Positions 45,204-53,674 are shown, counted from the first letter of the stretch. The stretch is DNA of 64,000 nt from Thiobacillus sp. (GCA_011391285.1 JAABQU010000244.1:37803-101802); one strand, 5' to 3'. Numbers and translations are program-made. Notes: generated from the letters alone by a model not told the origin.

Positions 45204-47360
45204 TCAGAACACCAGGGGGTCGACATCGAGCGACCAGCGCGCAATGCGCGGCCGGATGGTATCGAGTTGCGGCCGCCAGTCGCGCACGAAAGCCTGCAGG
45301 GCCTGGCGCTGTGACGACTGGATCAGTAGTTGTGCGCGTTCCAGATTGGCTACGCGCGCCATCGGTGCCGGGGTGGCACCGAACACGCTGACTTCCGGAT
45401 GGTCGGGCGTCAGCGCCGCAGCGCGCTTGAGGAAGGCGAGCGCCGAATCCATCGTGGTGGCTTCGGCGCGCAGCAGCACCTGGCGGGTGAACGGCGGCAA
45501 CTCGAGCTGGCGGCGTTCGGCCAGGAGTTCGCGCGCGTAGCCCGCGTAGTCGTGGCGCTGCAGGTAACGGAATAAAGGATGATCAGGGAAGGCGGTCTGG
45601 ATCAGCACGCGGCCGGGCTTGTCGGCGCGCCCGGCGCGGCCGGCCACCTGCATCAGCTGCGCGAACAGGCGTTCGGTGGCGCGGAAGTCGGGGCTGTAGA
45701 GCGCCCCGTCGGTGTCGAGAATCAGCGCCAGCGTCATGTTGGGGAAGTCATGCCCCTTGGCCAGCATCTGGGTGCCGACCAGGATGTCGATCTCGCCGCC
45801 GTGCACGGCCTCGCCCAGCTCGGCCCAGGCGCGTGGGCGCATGGTGTCGCGGTCGATGCGGCGGATGCGCGCGGTGGGCAGAAAGGTGCTGAGGGTTTCC
45901 TCCAGCCGCTGCGTGCCCTGACCCAGGGCCTTCAGATCGGGGTTGCCGCAACTCGGGCATTCGGGCGGGATGCGCGTCTCGAATCCGCAGTGGTGGCATT
46001 TCAATCGGTGAGCGGTGCGGTGCAGCACCAGCCGCGCGGAGCAGCGCGGGCAGGGCGACACCCAGGCGCAGCTCGGGCAATACAGGGCCGGGGCGTAGCC
46101 GCGGCGGTTGAGGAACACCAGGCTTTGCTCGCCGCGCGCGAGGGTGTCGGTCAGCGCCGTGAGCGCGGCGCGGGTGAGGCCGTTGTCGACCGGAATGTGC
46201 TTGAGGTCGACGAGCTCGATGTCGGGCAACTGCGCCTGGCTGATGGCGCGCTGCTTCAGTTCGATCAACTGATAGCGCCCGTTCAGGGCCTGCGCATAGC
46301 TCTCCAGCGAGGGCGTGGCCGAGCCGAGCACCACCGGCACGTCGCGCTGCTTGCCGCGCGCGATGGCGACGTCGCGTGCGGAATAGCGCAGGCTGTCCTG
46401 CTGCTTGAACGAGGCGTCGTGTTCCTCGTCCACCACGATCAGCCCCAGCCGCGGCAGCGGCGCGAACACCGACAGCCGGGTGCCGAGCAGCACGTCGCAA
46501 TCGGGTGCGGCAAGCCAGTTTTCCGCGCGCTCCTTTTCCGCCAGCCCGCTGTGCAGGGTGGCGAAGCGGCGTCCGGGAAAGCGGCGACGGAAGTGCTGCT
46601 CCAATTGCGGGGTGAGCGCGATTTCGGGGATCAGCACCAAGGCCTGCCTGTTTGTCGCCAGCACCGCATCGATCATGCGCAAATACAGCTCGGTCTTGCC
46701 GCTGCCGGTGACGCCGTGGATCAGATGGACGCCGAAAGTCCCGAGCGCGGGCAGCAGCAACCCGAGTGCGGCCTGCTGTTCGGCGGTGGCCGGCGGCGGC
46801 TCGGCCGTCTCGGGCGTGGCCGCCGGAGGGGGCACCCGAGACCAGGCGGCCCAACCTGCCGCCACCAGTGCGGACGCGTGACGGCCCTGTTTCTGCGCAC
46901 GCAAGCCCTCGCGCGACTGCGGGGTTGTCCGCAAGGCATCGAGCAGCGCGCGCTGCGCCTTTGCACGGGCAGGAGGCTCCGCGGCCCGTCCGGACTCGGT
47001 CAGCACCAGCCAGGGGGTGTCGGCGACAAACGGGATGGCGTTCTTCAGGCGAGGCGGCAGCGTGGCGAGCAGGATCGCGCCCAACGGATAGTGGTAATAG
47101 TCGGCGCAAAACTGCGCCAGGCGAAGGATGTCTGCCGACAGCGCGGGGCGATCATCCAACACGCGGATCACGTCGCGCAGCTTGTCGGTCTGGATGGTGC
47201 TGTCGGCAGGCGGGCCCAGCGCCACGCCGACCTGGACCGTGCGGCCGAAGGGCACTTCGATCAGGCTGCCCGGCGGCACCGTGCCCAAGCCATCCGGCAG
47301 GCGATAGTCGAACAGCCGGTAGAGCGGCGTGTCGAGCGCGACCTGAATGAGGGAGGGCAT
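45204..47360 (-). CDS. priA: Primosomal protein N' (replication-restart helicase PriA)
   Basis: 3'-to-5' helicase that reloads the replisome at stalled forks. 718 aa. N-terminal DNA-binding domain (VALDTPLYRLFDYRLPDG, GSLIEVPFGRTVQVGV), Walker A GVTGSGKTELYLRMI, Walker B LIVVDEEHD, and the zinc-binding CPSC/CPRC/CHHC/CPSC cluster about residues 435-480. Upstream lies a cluster of DnaA boxes. Confidence 0.96.
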   Translation of the reverse strand: MPSLIQVALDTPLYRLFDYRLPDGLGTVPPGSLIEVPFGRTVQVGVALGPPADSTIQTDKLRDVIRVLDDRPALSADILRLAQFCADYYHYPLGAILLATLPPRLKNAIPFVADTPWLVLTESGRAAEPPARAKAQRALLDALRTTPQSREGLRAQKQGRHASALVAAGWAAWSRVPPPAATPETAEPPPATAEQQAALGLLLPALGTFGVHLIHGVTGSGKTELYLRMIDAVLATNRQALVLIPEIALTPQLEQHFRRRFPGRRFATLHSGLAEKERAENWLAAPDCDVLLGTRLSVFAPLPRLGLIVVDEEHDASFKQQDSLRYSARDVAIARGKQRDVPVVLGSATPSLESYAQALNGRYQLIELKQRAISQAQLPDIELVDLKHIPVDNGLTRAALTALTDTLARGEQSLVFLNRRGYAPALYCPSCAWVSPCPRCSARLVLHRTAHRLKCHHCGFETRIPPECPSCGNPDLKALGQGTQRLEETLSTFLPTARIRRIDRDTMRPRAWAELGEAVHGGEIDILVGTQMLAKGHDFPNMTLALILDTDGALYSPDFRATERLFAQLMQVAGRAGRADKPGRVLIQTAFPDHPLFRYLQRHDYAGYARELLAERRQLELPPFTRQVLLRAEATTMDSALAFLKRAAALTPDHPEVSVFGATPAPMARVANLERAQLLIQSSQRQALQAFVRDWRPQLDTIRPRIARWSLDVDPLVF

Positions 47361-47431
47361 GTTAGCGGCGAGTCTTGATCGGATGTCGGGGAAGATTGGC
47401 TAAGTGGCTGTTGGCCAAGGTTTATTCGATG

Positions 47432-47629
47432 TTGTCCACGCAAGCTGTGGATAATTGTGTGGGCGATTTGTGTTGACAGCCCTCAATCGCCCGTATTTCG
47501 GGGGATGAGCCCTCGGGGCTAAAAAGTAGGCAAACCAACAAATTTTTATTATTCAATGGCTTATATACAAGGCCTGGCTGTCAAGGGCTTGACACAGAAA
47601 AAGTTCCCTAGCACCGGAAATGTGCATAA
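47432..47629. promoter_or_regulatory. DnaA-box cluster in the 344-bp gap upstream of priA
   Basis: Perfect boxes: TGTGGATAA (47446-47454) and TGTGCATAA (47621-47629, the TTATGCACA form). Near matches: TTGTCCACG (47432-47440, facing the first as an inverted pair 5 bp apart) and TTATATACA (47561-47569, one mismatch). The gap (47361-47704) is AT-rich and has no gene. Plus-strand TTGACA occurs at 47473 and 47589, but no rightward gene follows. Possible roles: DnaA control of priA, or a DnaA-titrating or reactivating locus. Inferred. Confidence 0.5.
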
Positions 47630-47704
47630 GTTAACACTTCTATTATCGGAACAGCGCCCTTTTGCGCACCTTGTGGGCGCGCAGGGCCTTGTTATTGCAA
47701 GACT

Positions 47705-48529
47705 TTATGCCTGCTGGATGCCGGCAATCACCCAGCCGCCCTCGCCGCGGGTCGGTTTGGTGAGGTGCCACACTTCATCGAGCGGTACGGCATCGTGGCC
47801 GGCCGCTTCGCGCACCAGGCCGGTGAAGCGCACGCTGACGACGTGGCGGTTGCCTTCGTCGACCGCTTCCAGCACCTCGGCGTCGATCGTCATCACATCG
47901 GTGGTCTGCGCGGCGTCGCCGCGCTCAGCCAGCTGCATGCGGACTTCGGCGAAGACCTCGGGCGTGGTGAAGGCGCGCAGGTCGTCCAGGTTGCCGGCGT
48001 CAAAGGCGGCCTGCAGTCGGATGAAGTTGAGCTTGGCTTCGCGCGCGAAAGCCTCGGCGTCAAATCCGGGCGGGAAATGCTGCGAAGCGAGGCTGCCGCC
48101 GAATGTCGCGGGCGTTTGATCGAATGCCGCCGGCGAGTTCTGCGGCATGCCGGCGTACTGCATCACAGGGGCGGGTGCGTTGCGGCGCATGAACAAGCGG
48201 AACAGCATGAAGGCGGCCATCGCCAGCAGCGCCAGCATCAGGAAGTTGGCCATTTCCTCGCCCAGGCCCAGGTGCGAGAACAATGCGGCCAGGCCCAGGC
48301 CAGCGGCCAGTCCGGCGATCGGCCCCATCCACGAGCGCTTCTGCGGTGCGGTGGTGGGCGCGGTGCTCTGTTGCTGGCGTTGCGGCGTTGGCGCGGCATC
48401 CTGCTTGGCCGGTGCGGTGCGCTGCATGCCGAAGGACTTGGCACCACCCATGCGGCGGGCTTCGGCGTCCGCCATGATGAAAGTGAAGCTGAAGAAGACG
48501 GCAAACAGGCTGATCAATATGCGTTTCAT
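47705..48529 (-). CDS. Tim44-like domain protein
   Basis: 274 aa membrane-associated protein. A signal/anchor (MKRILISLFAVFFSFTFIMADAEA), a low-complexity Gln/Pro/Ala/Thr stretch, two membrane segments (MGPIAGLAAGLGLAALFSHLGL, MANFLMLALLAMAAFMLFRLFM), then a C-terminal Tim44-like fold (FDAEAFAREAKLNFIRLQAA, DEVWHLTKPTRGEGGWVIAGI). Common in betaproteobacteria near hemE or ubi genes; the bacterial function is not settled. Confidence 0.85.
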   Translation of the reverse strand: MKRILISLFAVFFSFTFIMADAEARRMGGAKSFGMQRTAPAKQDAAPTPQRQQQSTAPTTAPQKRSWMGPIAGLAAGLGLAALFSHLGLGEEMANFLMLALLAMAAFMLFRLFMRRNAPAPVMQYAGMPQNSPAAFDQTPATFGGSLASQHFPPGFDAEAFAREAKLNFIRLQAAFDAGNLDDLRAFTTPEVFAEVRMQLAERGDAAQTTDVMTIDAEVLEAVDEGNRHVVSVRFTGLVREAAGHDAVPLDEVWHLTKPTRGEGGWVIAGIQQA

Positions 48530-48589
48530 GGTGAATCCTGATGAACAAGTAAAACTGAAGGATGGATGTGGCAGGGCGCAATCGTTCGC

Positions 48590-49669
48590 TCAGGCGCGGG
48601 GCTGAGCGGCGCGCACCGTGCGGCTGTGGTTGTGCACCGCCTCGACCAGCACGCCGACGTTTTCGGGGTTCGTGAACTGCGAAATGCCGTGGCCGAGGTT
48701 GAACACGTGGCCGGGATGGTTGCCGTAGCTGTCGATGATGCGCGTGGCTTCCGCGCGGATGCTCTCGGGCGTGCCGTGCAGCGCGCAGGGATCGAGGTTG
48801 CCCTGCAGCGCCACCTGGCCGCCGACGCGGCGGCGTGCCTCGCCGATGTCAAGCGTCCAGTCCAGGCCCACCGCGTCGGCGCCGATTCCGGCCATGGACT
48901 CCAGCCAGTTGCCGCCACCCTTGGTGAAGATGATGCTGGGCACGCGACGGCCTTCGCGTTCCTTGATCAGGCCGGCGACGATGCGCTCCATGTAGTCGAG
49001 CGAGAATTCCTTGTAGGCGTGCGGCGTGAGGCTGCCGCCCCAGGAGTCGAAAATCATCACCGCCTGTGCGCCGGCCTCGATCTGCGCGTTAAGGTAGTCG
49101 ATCACCGCCCGCGTGGTCACTTCGAGGATGCGGTGCAGCAGGTCGGGGCGGCTGTACAGCATGGTCTTGATGTGGCGGTAGTCGTCCGAGCCGGCGCCTT
49201 CGACCATGTAGCAGGCCAGCGTGTAGGGGCTGCCGGAAAAGCCGATCAGCGGCACCGACCCGTCGAGGGCGCGGCGGATGCTCTTGACCGCGTCCATCAC
49301 GTAGCCGAGCTTGTCGGTGGGATCGGGCGCCGAAAGGTCGCGAATTTCCCATTCGTCGCGCAGCGGGCGCTCGAAACGCGGGCCTTCGCCCTGCGAGAAA
49401 TACAGGCCCAGGCCCATCGCGTCGGGCACGGTCAGGATGTCGGAAAACAGAATCGCGGCGTCGAGCGGATAGCGTGCCAGTGGCTGCAGCGTCACTTCGG
49501 TCGCCAGATCCGGCGTTTTGCACAAGGTCAGGAAATCGCCGGCGCGCGCGCGCGTTGCGTTGTATTCCGGCAGGTAGCGGCCGGCCTGGCGCATCAGCCA
49601 GAGCGGAGTGTAGTCAGTGGGCTGGCGCTGCAGCGCGCGCAGAAAGGTATCGTTCTTAAGGGCGGACAT
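48590..49669 (-). CDS. hemE: Uroporphyrinogen decarboxylase
   Basis: Converts uroporphyrinogen III to coproporphyrinogen III in haem synthesis, no cofactor. 359 aa. Both family signatures are present: [15 protein letters not shown] near the N-terminus and [16 protein letters not shown] (residues 140-155); [17 protein letters not shown] follows. ATG 49669. Lies 60 bp before the Tim44-like gene in the same direction. Confidence 0.97.
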   Translation of the reverse strand: MSALKNDTFLRALQRQPTDYTPLWLMRQAGRYLPEYNATRARAGDFLTLCKTPDLATEVTLQPLARYPLDAAILFSDILTVPDAMGLGLYFSQGEGPRFERPLRDEWEIRDLSAPDPTDKLGYVMDAVKSIRRALDGSVPLIGFSGSPYTLACYMVEGAGSDDYRHIKTMLYSRPDLLHRILEVTTRAVIDYLNAQIEAGAQAVMIFDSWGGSLTPHAYKEFSLDYMERIVAGLIKEREGRRVPSIIFTKGGGNWLESMAGIGADAVGLDWTLDIGEARRRVGGQVALQGNLDPCALHGTPESIRAEATRIIDSYGNHPGHVFNLGHGISQFTNPENVGVLVEAVHNHSRTVRAAQPRA

Positions 49670-49737
49670 GGGGCGGGCCAGGATGCAAAGCCGGCATTTT
49701 AGCAGGCTTGGCGCCGCGGGCCCGGTGCATCAGGCGG

Positions 49738-50274
49738 TCAGCGGCGGCGGAAGCTCCACTCCCCTTTGCCTGAGGGGCAGGCGAGCACGTCTTGCGGCTT
49801 GCGGCCGTCGACCACCATGGTGGCGTTGCGGCAGCCATCCTGAGCGTCGCCGCGCGGGGTGAATTGATAACGGCTGCCGTCGTGGCTCCATTCCACCGGC
49901 ACGCCGGCGCGCCCGAGTTCCAGCGCATGGCCCATGCAGGCGCGGTCGCGATCATCCATGCTGTCGCCGATGGCGTATCCCACTGCGGCGCCGAACACGC
50001 CGCCGACGACCATGCCGACCGCTCGATTCTCGGGGCTCGCAACGTGTCCGCCGATTACTGCGCCGGTGACACCCCCGATAACCGCACCGATTTCATCGCG
50101 GTTGCAGCGGCCGGACGCAATACCGTAGTCGCTGACATAGACCGCCCCGCTCTTGCCCTTGTACTGCTTGCCCTTCTTGTAATAACCGTGCGCTGGGGCA
50201 TGGCTGGGCGGGGCGGCCCAAACCGGGCCTGCACCGACCAGTGTTGCCAAGGCGAATGCGAGCGAACGTTTCAT
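49738..50274 (-). CDS. Secreted glycine-zipper protein
   Basis: 178 aa with a signal peptide (MKRSLAFALATLVGAGPVWA). The centre is a glycine-zipper pair (IGAVIGGVTGAVIGGHVAS, AVGMVVGGVFGAAVGYAIGD), as in Rick_17kDa/2TM surface antigens. The C-terminal part has two conserved-looking Cys (GCRNATMV, VLACPSGKGEW). Likely an outer-membrane-associated or periplasmic protein; function unknown. Confidence 0.8.
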   Translation of the reverse strand: MKRSLAFALATLVGAGPVWAAPPSHAPAHGYYKKGKQYKGKSGAVYVSDYGIASGRCNRDEIGAVIGGVTGAVIGGHVASPENRAVGMVVGGVFGAAVGYAIGDSMDDRDRACMGHALELGRAGVPVEWSHDGSRYQFTPRGDAQDGCRNATMVVDGRKPQDVLACPSGKGEWSFRRR

Positions 50275-50368
50275 GGAGTACTCCTTTGTTTGTCTTGATC
50301 GTGGGGTTTAGGGTTTAACGACTCGATGCGCCCCAACTGCAGGCGGGGCGCTCGAACGCCTGGCCGGA

Positions 50369-50779
50369 TCAGTTGAACCGTGCATGACGGTCATGAGACG
50401 AGCGCGCCTGGCGGTCATGGGTTTCCGTCCGGATATTGAAGCTGGCGCGGTCCAGCGCACGGTCGAGACGCTGGAATTCACGCGCGTCGATTCGGCCATT
50501 TGCACGGAAATGCTGTTCCATGGCGCGAATTGTGCGCTGTTCGTCCATCAACGAGCGAAATTCGAAGCGGGTCAGATACCCCGTTTGCATCGCAGCCCGG
50601 ATACGTGCAGCCTGCCGATCCTGGCGGACGTCGATCTGCTGGCTATAGGCCCTGGATTGCTGCTGCAGATAGACCTCGTGGTGACCGTAGCCGCCACGAT
50701 CCCAACTGGCTTGCGCGCCGGCTGCTGCCAGGCCCAATGCCAGCATGGCAAGACCGGACTTCATCAGAATGCTTTTCAT
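50369..50779 (-). CDS. Small secreted protein of unknown function
   Basis: 136 aa: signal peptide to about residue 24 (LAMLALGLAAAGAQA), then a highly charged Arg/Gln-rich helix pair (QIDVRQDRQAARIRAAMQTG, EFQRLDRALDRASFNI). It resembles periplasmic helical proteins of the LTXXQ/YdgA-like sort but I cannot assign a family. GGAGC precedes ATG 50779. The glycine-zipper gene follows after 94 bp. Confidence 0.65.
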   Translation of the reverse strand: MKSILMKSGLAMLALGLAAAGAQASWDRGGYGHHEVYLQQQSRAYSQQIDVRQDRQAARIRAAMQTGYLTRFEFRSLMDEQRTIRAMEQHFRANGRIDAREFQRLDRALDRASFNIRTETHDRQARSSHDRHARFN

Positions 50780-50886
50780 GGTGTCGCTCCTTTTTCAATT
50801 GAGGGGTGCCGCTGCGTTGGGGCGTTCAGCGACACCTGCACTCTAGAAGCGCGATGTAAGCGGGATGTTTGGGCGGGGTAACGAGG

Positions 50887-50920
50887 TGTAACCCAATGTA
50901 ACCCGGATGGCGCATCCGGG
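50887..50920. promoter_or_regulatory. Tandem TGTAACCC repeats and a hairpin upstream of the FadL-like gene
   Basis: TGTAACCC occurs at 50887-50894 and 50897-50904, exactly one helical turn (10 bp) apart, with a further GTAAC just before. CCCGGATG-GCG-CATCCGGG (50902-50920) is a perfect 8-bp hairpin next to them. Head-to-tail repeats at 10-bp pitch are typical of OmpR-family regulator sites. The gap (50780-51032) is shared by two divergent genes. Inferred. Confidence 0.35.
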
Positions 50921-51032
50921 ATTTAAGCAATTTTAAGGTCACGCACCCTCAAGTCAGGGCGGCAGACTACGTTAATGCGTTAGAATTTTCGGCTTTTCTA
51001 ATAATCAACCCGCATCCCCTCAGGAGACCCCG

Positions 51033-52187
51033 ATGCAACTGAATAGACTCGCGGCCACGCTGGCCGCGGTGGGACTGGCTGCGCCCAGTTTGGCCCTCGC
51101 CACCAACGGCATGCTCATGGAAGGCTATGGCCCGGTCGCTGCAGGCATGGGCGGCGCTGCCATGGCCTACGACAACGGCACGGCCGCGCTGGCCAACAAC
51201 CCCGCGACCCTGGGCCTGATGGGCGACGGCAGCCGGATCGACGTGATGGTCGGCCATGTCGGCCCGGATGTCTCGGCACCCGGAACCATGGGCGCCTCCT
51301 CGGCGGATGCCTTTTACATGCCCGCCATCGGCTATGTGAAAAAGCAGGGCAATCTGGCCTATGGCGCGGGCATCTACGGTCAGGGCGGAATGGGCACCGA
51401 GTATGCCAATGGCGACATGGCGCAGGTCGGCGTGGGGCGGGTGATTTTCCCGCTGGCCTACACCGTCAATGAGCGCTTCAACGTCGGCGGCAGCATCGAC
51501 ATCGTGTGGGCGGGGATGGACCTGGTGGTTACCGGATACGGCATCGACTTCGAGGACGACAGCGACTATACGGGCAAGGCCAAGGGCTACAGCGTGGCGG
51601 CCAAGCTGGGCTTCACCTTCAAGCTGGACGAAGCGCTGACCCTTGGCGGCGTCTACCAGAGCGCCGCCAATCTGCCCGACCTTGAAGGTGGCGGCTATGA
51701 AGTGGATGGATTCGACATGCCGGCCATGGTCGGCCTTGGCCTGGCCTGGCAGGCGAATGACCGCCTGATGCTTGCTGCCGACGTCAAGAATGTGTTGTGG
51801 GACAGCAGCATGAACACCGTCACGATCCACACGCCGATGGGATTCGCGGCGCCGTTCCAGCAGGACTGGGACAACCAACTCGTGGTGGCGCTGGGCCTGT
51901 CCTACCGGTTCAACGAGGCCTTCACCGGCCGCCTCGGCTACAACCACGGCAAGAATCCGATCCCGGATCAATTCGTCAGCTATCTGTGGCCGGCCATCGC
52001 GGAAGACCACTACACGGTGGGCTTTGGCTATGCCTTCAGCAAGCAGTCCCAGATCAACTTCGCCCTGAGCTACGTGCCGGAAGTGTCGGTAACGGGTACC
52101 GGCCCCGCCATGCCCATGGGCAACGGTGGCATGCTGATCGAGCACAGCCAGTTGAACTGGCAGTTGATGTACAGCTACGCGTTCTGA
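51033..52187 (+). CDS. OmpP1/FadL-family outer-membrane transporter
   Basis: 384 aa beta-barrel. Signal peptide MQLNRLAATLAAVGLAAPSLALA; the mature N-terminus TNGMLMEGYGPVAAGMGGAAMAYDNGTAALANNPA is the FadL-family signature (NGxxxxGxGxxxxGMGGA). Alternating strands continue to a terminal aromatic (LMYSYAF). Such channels pass hydrophobic compounds; the ligand is unknown. AGGAGA precedes ATG 51033; a strong terminator follows. Confidence 0.9.
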   Translation: MQLNRLAATLAAVGLAAPSLALATNGMLMEGYGPVAAGMGGAAMAYDNGTAALANNPATLGLMGDGSRIDVMVGHVGPDVSAPGTMGASSADAFYMPAIGYVKKQGNLAYGAGIYGQGGMGTEYANGDMAQVGVGRVIFPLAYTVNERFNVGGSIDIVWAGMDLVVTGYGIDFEDDSDYTGKAKGYSVAAKLGFTFKLDEALTLGGVYQSAANLPDLEGGGYEVDGFDMPAMVGLGLAWQANDRLMLAADVKNVLWDSSMNTVTIHTPMGFAAPFQQDWDNQLVVALGLSYRFNEAFTGRLGYNHGKNPIPDQFVSYLWPAIAEDHYTVGFGYAFSKQSQINFALSYVPEVSVTGTGPAMPMGNGGMLIEHSQLNWQLMYSYAF

Positions 52188-52211
52188 GCATTTGACGGCA
52201 CGCCCGCAAAA

Positions 52212-52240
52212 GGCCGGGAGCGCTTGCTTCCGGCCTTTTT
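52212..52240 (+). terminator. Rho-independent terminator
   Basis: GGCCGGGAGC (52212-52221), loop GCTT, GCTTCCGGCC (52226-52235), five T. It closes the FadL-like gene before the convergent lipoprotein gene. Confidence 0.92.
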
Positions 52241-52278
52241 GCTTCCGCGGCCGAGTTCGTTGCGGGAAAGCACGCCGA

Positions 52279-52641
52279 TCAAGGCTTCGACAGGCCCTCA
52301 GCCGGCTGCACGGATGGTTCGCCAGGCTGTTCCGGCTCCGTGGCCGGGGCGGCCGCTTCTGCGGGCGCCGGCTGCGAGGCGCCATCCTCATATAGCGGCT
52401 GCGGCTTCATGTCCTCAAGCGCTTGCCCGACCTGCTCGCTCGCGTGTTCGGCGGCGCCCTGCTTGTCGCAGCCGTTCAGGATCAGCAGGCTGGTCAGCGA
52501 CGCCAGCACGGCGTAAGAGGCATGCCAGGGATGGGTGCGTTTGGATTTGGCCGGGAGGCTGAAGACGACGCCGGTTCCGGCCCCGCTCCATTCATACAGG
52601 TTCATGTGTTCATCGTTCAAATATGACGGGGATTTGCGCAT
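52279..52641 (-). CDS. Putative lipoprotein of unknown function
   Basis: 120 aa. A hydrophobic stretch ending in a lipobox (LTSLLILNGC) lies unusually far in (Cys near residue 58), after a polar N-terminus, so the true start may be later or non-ATG. After the Cys comes a short charged region and a Pro/Ala/Glu-rich tail. It follows the EF-hand/BON gene by 69 bp, with a GCCGGCAG/CTGCCGGC hairpin (52666-52692) between, and may be cotranscribed. Confidence 0.6.
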   Translation of the reverse strand: MRKSPSYLNDEHMNLYEWSGAGTGVVFSLPAKSKRTHPWHASYAVLASLTSLLILNGCDKQGAAEHASEQVGQALEDMKPQPLYEDGASQPAPAEAAAPATEPEQPGEPSVQPAEGLSKP

Positions 52642-52710
52642 GGCTTTTCTCCAGGATTCGGTTGGGCCGGCAGGGGTGAAATCGCTGCCGGCAGGCTCAC
52701 ACTGAGTGGC

Positions 52711-53196
52711 TCAGCGCTTGACCTGCAGGTCGTTGCGGACGTCTTTCACGCCCTCGATGGCAAGCGCGATCTTTTCGGCCTGGGCAATTTGCGCTTCGTT
52801 GCCGACCCAGCCGGACAGTTGCACCGTGCCGCGATAAGTTTCCACATTCACGCCCAGGCCCTTGATGCCGTCTTCCTTCAGCAACAGCGACTTCACCTTG
52901 GTGGTGATCCACACGTCATCCATGTATTTGCTGGCCTTGACGCGGTCGTTGTTGGCGACAGCCGTGATGTATTCCTCGCTGCTCAGGCTGCCGTCGCGGT
53001 TGGCATCGGCTTCGTGGAATGCCTGTTCATGGCCCCCCTTGCCGACAAATTCCCCCGGGCTGACCATGCCATCACCGTTGCTGTCGGCGGCCTTGAAGTC
53101 GGGCATGACCGGCGCGGCCAGAACCAGCGTGGCGGTGAGGGCGGCCACCGCGCCGGCCAGGGTCACATTGAGAATGCGTTGTTCAAAGGACTTCAT
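52711..53196 (-). CDS. Periplasmic EF-hand and BON-domain protein
   Basis: 161 aa. Signal peptide (MKSFEQRILNVTLAGAVAALTATLVLA), two calcium-binding EF-hand loops (DSNGDGMVSPGEF, DANRDGSLSSEEY), then one BON domain (DDVWITTKVKSLLLKEDG, VNVETYRGTVQLSGWV, IEGVKDVRNDLQV), which binds phospholipid or envelope surfaces (OsmY type). ATG 53196 has AGGAGAT at ideal spacing; upstream ATGs do not. A near-perfect sigma-54 promoter and two GlrR-type sites lie upstream. Likely an envelope-stress protein; the EF-hand/BON fusion is unusual. Confidence 0.88.
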   Translation of the reverse strand: MKSFEQRILNVTLAGAVAALTATLVLAAPVMPDFKAADSNGDGMVSPGEFVGKGGHEQAFHEADANRDGSLSSEEYITAVANNDRVKASKYMDDVWITTKVKSLLLKEDGIKGLGVNVETYRGTVQLSGWVGNEAQIAQAEKIALAIEGVKDVRNDLQVKR

Positions 53197-53251
53197 CTCT
53201 ATCTCCTGTGTCATGAGTGGATTCGAATGCAGAAGCACTCAAGCAGGGTAG

Positions 53252-53267
53252 AGCGATGACCGTGCCA
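53252..53267 (-). promoter_or_regulatory. Sigma-54 promoter of the EF-hand/BON gene
   Basis: On the minus strand TGGCACGGTCATCGCT matches the sigma-54 consensus TGGCACG-N4-TTGC[AT] with one mismatch. The invariant GG and GC doublets are at the correct spacing. The start point would be near 53241, 45 nt before the ATG. Confidence 0.8.
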
Positions 53268-53269
53268 GT

Positions 53270-53292
53270 CTGATTTATGTCAATTAAATCAG
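53270..53292. promoter_or_regulatory. AT-rich inverted repeat abutting the sigma-54 promoter
   Basis: CTGATTTA (53270-53277) and TAAATCAG (53285-53292) form a perfect 8-bp inverted repeat, 7-bp spacer, 3 bp upstream of the -24 element. It could bind a second regulator or help DNA bending between the upstream sites and the promoter. Inferred. Confidence 0.4.
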
Positions 53293-53352
53293 ATGGATGG
53301 AGTGTTCTGTCGAGCATGGCATGGGGGCGGCACCGGCTCGAGCGGGCCATTT

Positions 53353-53370
53353 TGTCGCCTGCTGGTGACA
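53353..53370. promoter_or_regulatory. GlrR-type operator 1 (exact)
   Basis: TGTC-N10-GACA, an exact match to the site bound by enterobacterial GlrR (QseF). Centre about 120 bp upstream of the predicted sigma-54 start point, a normal enhancer distance. Confidence 0.7.
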
Positions 53371-53415
53371 GCTGCCGGAGGTCGGCTGCAAGCCACTGTA
53401 TTCATTGAGCTAATT

Positions 53416-53433
53416 TGTATGCTGCTGGCGACA
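53416..53433. promoter_or_regulatory. GlrR-type operator 2 (one mismatch)
   Basis: TGTA-N10-GACA, 7 of 8 bases. Centre about 184 bp upstream of the start point and 63 bp (six helical turns) from operator 1, so both face the same side of the DNA. Confidence 0.55.
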
Positions 53434-53460
53434 ACCCAGCGTTCCGGCCCGAAAAACGGC

Positions 53461-53486
53461 GTAAAAAGAAAGGGAGCCTTGCTCCC
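53461..53486 (-). terminator. Rho-independent terminator of the DUF1328 gene
   Basis: On the minus strand GGGAGC, loop AAG, GCTCCC (53486-53472) followed by TTTCTTTTT. It lies 20 bp after the DUF1328 stop and separates it from the EF-hand/BON promoter region. Confidence 0.85.
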
Positions 53487-53506
53487 GATTTTGTACGGCG
53501 GCTGTT

Positions 53507-53674
53507 TCAAAACGTCGGTGGGCGGCGGCCCGTGACGAGGAGCACCAGAAATACCACCAGACCGATGACAAACAGGACTTTGGCGACCCAGGTTGCCGTG
53601 CCTGCAATGCCGGCAAAACCGAAAATCCCGGTGATGATTGCGACGATTAAAAATGTAACGGCCCATCCAAACAT
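53507..53674 (-). CDS. DUF1328 (YtjA-type) small membrane protein
   Basis: 55 aa from ATG 53674, which has AGGAGA at good spacing; a longer opening adds 16 unlikely residues. Two membrane helices: MFGWAVTFLIVAIITGIFGFAGIAG and WVAKVLFVIGLVVFLVLLVTG, the family's full-length signature. Function unknown; relatives are often stress-induced. Has its own sigma-54 promoter upstream. Confidence 0.93.
   Translation of the reverse strand: MFGWAVTFLIVAIITGIFGFAGIAGTATWVAKVLFVIGLVVFLVLLVTGRRPPTF

Noticed and set aside
45579..47378. 599-codon plus-strand frame opposite priA
   Set aside because: Antisense shadow; Gly/Arg/Gln-rich and without homology I recognise.
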